Origin: Oleiagrimonas citrea | Lineage (GTDB): Bacteria > Pseudomonadota > Gammaproteobacteria > Xanthomonadales > Rhodanobacteraceae | Direction: 5' to 3' | Assembly: GCF_012395255.1 (NCBI RefSeq) | Contig: NZ_JAAZQD010000001.1 | Span: forward strand, 186,001-250,000 | Length of the DNA: 64,000 bases | Shown: positions 58,889 through 64,000 of the stretch, in pieces | How the letters are laid out: each line of letters begins with the position of its first letter | Position numbering within the stretch: position 1 is the stretch's first letter | The notes under the pieces: model-generated | Told to the model about the DNA's origin: nothing | Seen by the model: the letters and a program-made list of their open reading frames with translations, nothing else | Databases searched by the model: none | Program-made: the position numbers and the translations under genes

Positions 58889-60099
58889 GAAAGCGCCACC
58901 GTCAGAAAAATCAGTGTGAGTACGACATGCGCTGTCGGCATCAGCCACCGCATCGTGTCGCGCGTCCAGTTCGCGCTGAATGCGCCCACTGCAAACAGTC
59001 CCGCATAGCCGAGCAGCGGATAACTAGGCAGAGCCGCATGAGACGTTCCAGGAGGCAACGCGTGGACCGCAGTCTGCCAGTACGCGCTCATGCAGAGCGA
59101 GAAAAGCACCACCGGCGGCAGTACGGCAAACCAAGTAACGCGCCTTCGGAATGCGCAGTGGCCCGCCAGGAAGTCCAGCCGCTCCAGCATCATGCCGCGC
59201 ACAAGCACCGGCAATCGATACAACGCAGCCGACGCGATCGCCATCAAGCCGATCAGAAGTGCCGTGGCGAGACCGACGCTCGGCGCATGGCCTGCGAGCA
59301 GGGTCATCGCCAGCGCCCACGCACCAAGCAGATAGCCTCCTCGAACCACTAGCGACTCGCGTAAGGCATGCCAGGACGCAGGCACAACCAACGCGCTCGC
59401 CAGTGCGATACGCTCGAAGATCGCACGTGACCGGCCCGTTGATCGAAGCGCCTGAAACCGTGCCCGCCGTGGGCGAACAGCGAACGTCATGGCGACAGCC
59501 GCTGTAACAAGCATGGCGACAGCACCGAGCACACTTTGCGGCCGGAACACCATCAACACGAGCATGGGTAAAACCATCACGGCAGCGCGACGATAGGCGT
59601 TGCGCAACAACAACACGTTTAACACCATGCCTGCGCCGACCATCACCAAGTACGACACGCTCGCCGACACCGCCTGCAGGGACGGGCCCTGACTCCATAG
59701 CATGTAGAGCAGCCATATCAACGGCAGCCAAAGCACCGAATAACATTGCATGACGATGCGCAAATCGGCGCGCCAGACGGCAGCATCGGGAATGGGCAAC
59801 GTCGCAAGGAACGGCTCCGCATCACGCATGAAGATTGCCCCGTGCAGCAACCACAACAACTCCAGTGTCACGCACTGCCAGCCAAGCAGAATGCCCAGCC
59901 GCTCGCTCAATCCCACATGTGTGTGCATCAGCGCCATCAGGCCATCGGCCAGAACGACCATCAAGCTAACGATGGCAAACACGCCCGCACTGCCGAAAAA
60001 CCCCATGCCCACGACGGCGGTCTTTGCCATGCCACGGAAGCGCTCGGCAAGCGATCTGCGGAAATGCAACTGGCGCAGACGCGCATAACTCAGACTCAC
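58885..60099 (-). CDS. Putative ABC transporter permease, multi-pass membrane protein
   Basis: 404 residues with about ten predicted membrane helices and no soluble domain. Starts with GTG at 60099 (VSLSYARLRQLHFRRSL) behind GGAG. No family motif recognised, though FLATLPIPDAAVWRADLR after the first two helices resembles ABC-2-like exporters of bacteriocin immunity or peptide export. Partner of the ATPase gene it overlaps. Contained in the segment bounded by emrB 3'-end repeats. Confidence 0.75.
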   Translation of the reverse strand: MSLSYARLRQLHFRRSLAERFRGMAKTAVVGMGFFGSAGVFAIVSLMVVLADGLMALMHTHVGLSERLGILLGWQCVTLELLWLLHGAIFMRDAEPFLATLPIPDAAVWRADLRIVMQCYSVLWLPLIWLLYMLWSQGPSLQAVSASVSYLVMVGAGMVLNVLLLRNAYRRAAVMVLPMLVLMVFRPQSVLGAVAMLVTAAVAMTFAVRPRRARFQALRSTGRSRAIFERIALASALVVPASWHALRESLVVRGGYLLGAWALAMTLLAGHAPSVGLATALLIGLMAIASAALYRLPVLVRGMMLERLDFLAGHCAFRRRVTWFAVLPPVVLFSLCMSAYWQTAVHALPPGTSHAALPSYPLLGYAGLFAVGAFSANWTRDTMRWLMPTAHVVLTLIFLTVALS

Positions 60100-60120
60100 C
60101 CATGACTCCGGAGATGTAAT

Positions 60121-60138
60121 GTCCTCTCAAGTGAGGAC
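60121..60138. promoter_or_regulatory. Palindrome upstream of the ABC permease gene
   Basis: GTCCTC-N6-GAGGAC, 22 bp ahead of the GTG start on the minus strand. Could be an operator or a leader hairpin; nothing links it to a regulator. Confidence 0.3.
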
Positions 60139-60228
60139 CGGAAAAACATGCGCAGGTTCACTCCCGCCGCGCCATCACACCATTTCTGGTCCACGACCAC
60201 CGTGAAAATGCTCCCTGATACCATTTTC

Positions 60229-60298
60229 GTGCCTGATCCCGGTGCTGTGGTTCGCCAAGCCGCCGTTCGCTAGTGGTGGGCCGGAGACGATGCACTGA
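60229..60298 (+). repeat. Direct repeat copy 2: orphan 3' end of emrB
   Basis: 70 bp matching emrB codons for LIPVLWFAKPPFASGGPETMH plus the stop, with 68 of 70 positions identical to copy 1. It is not attached to any reading frame start and is a gene fragment. It begins abruptly after ACCATTTTC, so the junction is visible at base resolution. Confidence 0.95.
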
Positions 60299-60383
60299 AG
60301 CACCGGCCTCGACGTGTGACTGGAGTTTCGTGATGAACCTTGCGGATAGCTTTTTTCGGCCAGAAACGGACCTTTAGTCTCTG

Positions 60384-61517
60384 ATGGGGAGTCGGCCGTA
60401 TCATTCGGTTATTGAGCCGAGGTCACTAAGGTATTTGACTGATTGCATTTTTGACACGTGGACACGCCGGTTGAGCACATTTGAGCCTTTCATTATCCGC
60501 ACTTGTGAGGGGCCGTCCGGAGTACGGCCGCGCCTTCGCGGCTACGAACCGAAGCCGGGTCGGCCCTTCGCGCCCTTCGAGATATATGACCCGTTCGGAC
60601 TGCGCAACGCGATCGTTCCGGTGTTTTGCCAGCACATGGATGGACGGATGTATGGCGTTGGAACAGCGTTCCATGTCGATGGTTTCGGCAACTTTCTCAC
60701 CGCGTACCACGTCATCGACTTCGTCGAGAAGCAACTTGCCGGACGCCCGATTCTGTTCCTGAGCATGCACGCCATGGTGTTTGGAACGGTCAACATCCCA
60801 TCGGACTGTTTCGTGTCGCCGCAGGAAGTGCTCGCATCGCTGATGGAGGTGGAAGATCCGATGGCCATGCTGCGCCGAAGGCCCGTCCGACGACCCGCCA
60901 TCGATGTCGCGTCATTGAGGGTCGCAGAGATCGGTCCCGGTGTACGGCCGCCACAGACGTTGCCGATGCGGACGAAGGGGTGGGTGCCGCAGATCGGCGA
61001 GATCGTGCTCGCCGTCGGCTTCCCAGAACTGAACCTGTCGGAAGTCGATTCAGCCCGGCAGTCGGCCCTGCTAACCGAGGGCATGTACGGCGCTTACGGG
61101 CGGATTGTCGTTGTCCACGAGCAGGGCAGCAGCCGCTCGAACCCGACGCCTGTGTTCCAGGTGGAGAGTGATTGGCCGCCCGGCCTGAGCGGAGGCCCGG
61201 TGTTCAACAGGAACGGCGAAGTCGTCGGGATGGTAAGTCGGTCGCTGCGCGCGGAATCCGGTTATGCCGGTGCGGGGTACGCCGTGCATTTCGGCTTGGT
61301 CCATGACGTTGAGTTGCTGACGCCGAATGTGGATCGGTTGAATCCAGGTTGGCGTAGGTGCTGGGGAGTGTTTGCGTCGGCAGCGTCCGAACCAATCAGT
61401 ATGCAAGCCACGAAGGAACAAGCAGAAGCCGTTGCATCAAGGCTTGAGGGGGCCGTCGAAATCCGACTAATCGCTCATCGGCTAGGTACGAATGATTTCA
61501 TGGACCTAAGGGTCTGA
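60384..61517 (+). CDS. Trypsin-like serine protease
   Basis: 377 residues, chymotrypsin-type fold. The triad is readable: H109 in LTAYHVID, D174 in PAIDVASLRV and S269 in PPGLSGGPVFN, with the oxyanion Gly two before the Ser. No signal peptide or PDZ domain, so it should act in the cytoplasm, unlike DegP. The N-terminal 75 residues and the last 70 match no domain I know. Start at ATG 60384 after an in-frame TAG; its ribosome site is poor. Base composition is more A/T-rich than the core genes. The next gene is convergent, 49 bp away. Function unknown; cytoplasmic proteases of this type occur as effectors in defence loci. Confidence 0.85.
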   Translation: MGSRPYHSVIEPRSLRYLTDCIFDTWTRRLSTFEPFIIRTCEGPSGVRPRLRGYEPKPGRPFAPFEIYDPFGLRNAIVPVFCQHMDGRMYGVGTAFHVDGFGNFLTAYHVIDFVEKQLAGRPILFLSMHAMVFGTVNIPSDCFVSPQEVLASLMEVEDPMAMLRRRPVRRPAIDVASLRVAEIGPGVRPPQTLPMRTKGWVPQIGEIVLAVGFPELNLSEVDSARQSALLTEGMYGAYGRIVVVHEQGSSRSNPTPVFQVESDWPPGLSGGPVFNRNGEVVGMVSRSLRAESGYAGAGYAVHFGLVHDVELLTPNVDRLNPGWRRCWGVFASAASEPISMQATKEQAEAVASRLEGAVEIRLIAHRLGTNDFMDLRV

Positions 61518-61566
61518 ATGACACGATGCGGCCGGTCGTCGCGTCGAACCGGACAGTGTCGTTCGA

Positions 61567-62793
61567 TCAGAACGAGAGCTTGGGTGAAGACGCGTTCTTC
61601 AGACGAAAGACCTGCAGGACGTCCAACTGGTCGACACCAGACAGTCCGAGCCCACCTTCGACTCTTCCCACGCAGAATAGCTTTTTCTCGGACCCGACCT
61701 CGCAACCGAATCGCCATAGTTCCGGCAGAGAGACCTGCGCTTCTATCGGCAGCGACGCAGACACCGAGACCAAGCCCGGCATCGCGCCGTCTTGGTAGCG
61801 GGGATTCTCAAGCTCAATCCTGGCCGTTCCTCCGGGATTGATCAGCGTGTCTTCGTTGCCTGCGGGGGCGCGCGCATCCGAATAGACGACTCCCAGGCCG
61901 GACGAGAATGGAGCAAAGAGTAAGGCTCTGAAGCCCTCATACGTGACGACGCCGATCCCGCCCTGGCGCACGCCGACGAGATGATGAGCGATGTCGCGCC
62001 AGATTCGTATCAGCTGCGCATATGCGAGCACCAGCGCTTCAGGATCTGGCAGGGTCGGCGCCGCCATTCCTTCTTCTGGCTTGGCGTGGAACAAGTAACA
62101 ACGCATGCGTTCGTACTGATCTGTCAGCATGTAGTCAGCCAGGCCTCGGCTGTCCGGAAGCAGTGGCCGCACGTCGATTCTGGCGCCGACCTCGGCGAGC
62201 ACGCGACGCAGCCACTTGCGCTCACCCTCGTCCACCCGCTTCGCGCTAATGGTAGATAGCAGGGCTTCAAGGCCCAACCACAAGTTCCGGTAGGCCTCGT
62301 ACAGATCGCCGCTCGCCTGCGAGAGCCGATAAAAGCGCAGAGCCGGTGTCCACACCGGGGGTGGCCCTGGTGGTGTTGGTTTCGGATTACCGTCGCGGTC
62401 GTAGACGACACCCGTCGCGGAAACGCCGAGGACCAAGTCGTCGGTAACCATGACCTCCACGACGCGGCGGTCACTATCGGTATAGAGCATGACGTGGCTA
62501 TCGCCGATGCCAGCCAGCTCAGAGACCTTGAATCTCTCGTAGGAAAGCAGGTCGAGGTAGCGCTGGATGCATTCCGTTCCTGCCGTGATCACTTCCTGCC
62601 TGCCGATTGCCTGCGTCGACCGCGCCACGATGGTGGACTTGCCCGCGGCGCTTTCCACGATCCAGCCGTCGATCTCGTCGGAACGGCTCGCTTGGCACGG
62701 CGTGCGAAGGCTATACGCAATGGCTGCGCCGTAATCGGCACAACCTTCCGAGTCAGGACGTCCGCCGAACAAGAACCCATCTATCGTGGCCAT
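61567..62793 (-). CDS. Unknown protein with HEPN-like C-terminal region
   Basis: 408 residues from ATG 62793 (MATIDGFLFGGRPDSEG) behind AGGTG. A longer frame from 62937 would begin inside the ftsH terminator and is unlikely. The N-terminal half (1-135) is mixed alpha/beta without a recognised domain; a proline-rich linker (138-150) leads to a helical region: LYEAYRNLWLGLEALLSTIS (164-183) and, after KWLRRVLAEVG, YERMRCYLFHAKPEEG with R231-x4-H236. That layout resembles HEPN domains (Rx4-6H ribonuclease motif). A beta-rich tail follows from about residue 278. No homologue is known to me; a toxin/defence RNase is an inference. Confidence 0.7.
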   Translation of the reverse strand: MATIDGFLFGGRPDSEGCADYGAAIAYSLRTPCQASRSDEIDGWIVESAAGKSTIVARSTQAIGRQEVITAGTECIQRYLDLLSYERFKVSELAGIGDSHVMLYTDSDRRVVEVMVTDDLVLGVSATGVVYDRDGNPKPTPPGPPPVWTPALRFYRLSQASGDLYEAYRNLWLGLEALLSTISAKRVDEGERKWLRRVLAEVGARIDVRPLLPDSRGLADYMLTDQYERMRCYLFHAKPEEGMAAPTLPDPEALVLAYAQLIRIWRDIAHHLVGVRQGGIGVVTYEGFRALLFAPFSSGLGVVYSDARAPAGNEDTLINPGGTARIELENPRYQDGAMPGLVSVSASLPIEAQVSLPELWRFGCEVGSEKKLFCVGRVEGGLGLSGVDQLDVLQVFRLKNASSPKLSF

Positions 62794-62936
62794 GGCAACA
62801 CCTATGTATTCAATGAAATCCCTGCTTCTGACGTCCTGTACTGCTTCGAATTTCGTAGCTACTGAGTGGCCGCTTCGGGTCGTAAGCCGTCTACCAATGT
62901 CGAGCCAGATGGTCTCCCCGGATTCATTTGTACACA
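62794..62936 (-). other. Upstream region of the HEPN-like gene
   Basis: 143 bp between the chosen start and the terminator. The frame is open on the minus strand (48 more codons if an ATG at 62937 were used), but position next to a terminator suggests this stretch holds the promoter. No confident -35/-10 pair was found. Confidence 0.35.
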
Positions 62937-62967
62937 AAAAAGGCGGCCTGCGGGCCGCCTTTTTTGT
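62937..62967. terminator. Bidirectional terminator after ftsH
   Basis: AAAAAAGGCGGCCTGCGGGCCGCCTTTTTT: strong GC stem with A and T runs of six, 18 bp after the ftsH stop. It isolates ftsH transcription from the accessory genes to its left. Confidence 0.92.
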
Positions 62968-62985
62968 ACTGACAAGTTCGCTTAC

Positions 62986-64000
62986 TCAACTCTGCGGTGC
63001 GGGATCACCGACCGGCGTGGTGCTGGTACCGGTGTCGCCGCCGCGCGGTGCGTTCGGGCGCTTGTCGTTGTCGGTGCCGCCCCAGTCTGCGGGCGGGCCC
63101 GGACGACGGCCTTCCATGATCTCGTCGATCTGGTGGGCGTCGATGGTCTCGTACTGCAGCAGCGCCTCGGCCATCAGGTGCAGCTTGTCGAGGTTGTCGG
63201 TCAGCAGCTTGGTCGAGGTTTCGTAGGCGGTGTCGAGAATGTTGCGCACGACTTCGTCGATCTTGCGCGAGGTCTCGTCGGACACGCTCTTGTGCTGGGT
63301 GACGGAGCGGCCCAGGAACACCTCGTCCTCGTCCTCGGCGTAGGTCACCGGACCCAGCTCGTCGGACAGGCCCCACTTGGTGACCATATTGCGGGCCATC
63401 TTGGTGGCGCGCTCGATATCGTTGGAGGCGCCGGTGGTGACCTTGTCGTGACCGAAGATCAGCTCCTCGGCGACGCGGCCGCCGTAGAGCGAGCACAGCT
63501 GCGAGCGGATGGCGACCTTGTTGATGCTGTAGCGGTCGCCTTCCGGCAGGTACATGGTCACGCCCAGCGCACGGCCGCGCGGGATGATGGTGACCTTGTA
63601 GACCGGATCGTGCTCGGGTACCAGGCGACCGACGATGGCGTGACCGGCCTCGTGGTAGGCGGTGAGCTTCTTCTCGTCCTCGCTCATGGCCATGGAGCGG
63701 CGCTCGGCGCCCATCAGGATCTTGTCCTTGGCCTTCTCCATGTGGCTCATGCGCACTTCGCGCGCGTTCTCGCGCGCGGCGAACAGCGCTGCCTCGTTGA
63801 CGAGATTGGCCAGGTCCGCGCCGGAGAAGCCCGGCGTGCCGCGCGCGATCAGCATCGCATCGACGTCGGTGTGCAGCGGCACCTTGCGCAGATGCACCTT
63901 GAGGATCTGCTCGCGGCCCTTCACGTCCGGCAGACCGACCACGACCTGACGGTCGAAGCGGCCCGGACGCAGCAGCGCGGGATCGAGCACGTCGGGGCGG
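62986..64000 (-). CDS. ftsH: ATP-dependent zinc metalloprotease FtsH (5' end outside window)
   Basis: C-terminal 337 residues of the membrane-bound AAA+ protease that degrades LpxC, SecY and other proteins. Visible parts: end of the AAA module ([19 protein letters not shown]), the lid helices ([20 protein letters not shown]), the zinc-protease HEAGH motif in [19 protein letters not shown], and the third zinc ligand region [18 protein letters not shown]. The C-terminal tail is Pro/Asp-rich. The frame continues beyond 64000; 63990 is not the start. Confidence 0.98.
   Translation of the reverse strand, partial: RPDVLDPALLRPGRFDRQVVVGLPDVKGREQILKVHLRKVPLHTDVDAMLIARGTPGFSGADLANLVNEAALFAARENAREVRMSHMEKAKDKILMGAERRSMAMSEDEKKLTAYHEAGHAIVGRLVPEHDPVYKVTIIPRGRALGVTMYLPEGDRYSINKVAIRSQLCSLYGGRVAEELIFGHDKVTTGASNDIERATKMARNMVTKWGLSDELGPVTYAEDEDEVFLGRSVTQHKSVSDETSRKIDEVVRNILDTAYETSTKLLTDNLDKLHLMAEALLQYETIDAHQIDEIMEGRRPGPPADWGGTDNDKRPNAPRGGDTGTSTTPVGDPAPQS

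Noticed and set aside
58130-60298. The 70-bp repeats as attL/attR of an integrative element
   Set aside because: No integrase or excisionase gene lies between the copies, and the repeat is part of a protein gene and not of a tRNA.
62641-62670. SAAGKST as a P-loop in the HEPN-like protein
   Set aside because: The first glycine of GxxxxGK[ST] is missing and no Walker B follows, so ATP binding is not supported.

Overview
The window is a high-GC chromosomal segment of a gammaproteobacterium, most likely of the order Lysobacterales (Xanthomonadales) and perhaps family Rhodanobacteraceae. The assignment rests on gene order (tpiA-secG-tRNA-Leu(GAG)-nuoA..N; exbB-exbD-msbA-lpxK; lolC-lolD next to comEC; sdhCDAB) and on protein character. 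It is an inference, not a database result.

Layout. 1-14.1 kb: complex I operon nuoA to nuoN on the minus strand; nuoN runs off the left edge. 14.2-15.5 kb: tRNA-Leu(GAG), secG and tpiA, feeding into nuo. 15.7-18.3 kb: a short-chain dehydrogenase and two unrelated 2-oxoglutarate/iron oxygenase-fold proteins. 18.4-21.3 kb: glmM, folP and orn. 21.4-26.5 kb (plus strand): sbcB with a DUF2461 gene, then a secreted alpha/beta hydrolase with a structured leader, a secreted DUF4785-like protein and psiE. 26.5-36.6 kb (minus strand): epmA-lpxK-msbA-exbD-exbB, comEC, lolD-lolC and the ygfX-sdhE pair. 36.8-44.2 kb: a mannoside utilisation locus with GH92 alpha-mannosidase, LacI regulator, FucP-type sugar transporter, PfkB sugar kinase and AGE-family epimerase/isomerase. 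Together these would free mannose, import it, isomerise it to fructose and make fructose-6-phosphate. 44.2-50.2 kb: a periplasmic methyltransferase-like protein, a probable pseudogene, the sdhAF4-sdhC-D-A-B operon and ygfZ. 50.2-53.3 kb: a SleB-type hydrolase behind a long leader, two glycine-zipper proteins and a TatD nuclease. 53.4-58.2 kb: a marR-oprM-emrA-emrB tripartite drug efflux operon with a clear palindromic operator.

58.2-62.9 kb is the accessory part. A two-gene ABC exporter is enclosed by two 70-bp copies of the emrB 3' end. Next come a trypsin-like serine protease and, convergent with it, a protein carrying an R-x4-H motif in a HEPN-like helical context. These genes look more A/T-rich than their surroundings and are the best candidate here for an uncharacterised, possibly defence-related module. 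A bidirectional terminator then separates the island from the ftsH 3' end, which runs off the right edge.

The order ftsH ... folP-glmM ... secG-tRNA-Leu(GAG) on one strand is the same as in E. coli, but here about 42 kb lies between ftsH and orn-folP. No CRISPR array, rRNA, integrase or transposase was seen.
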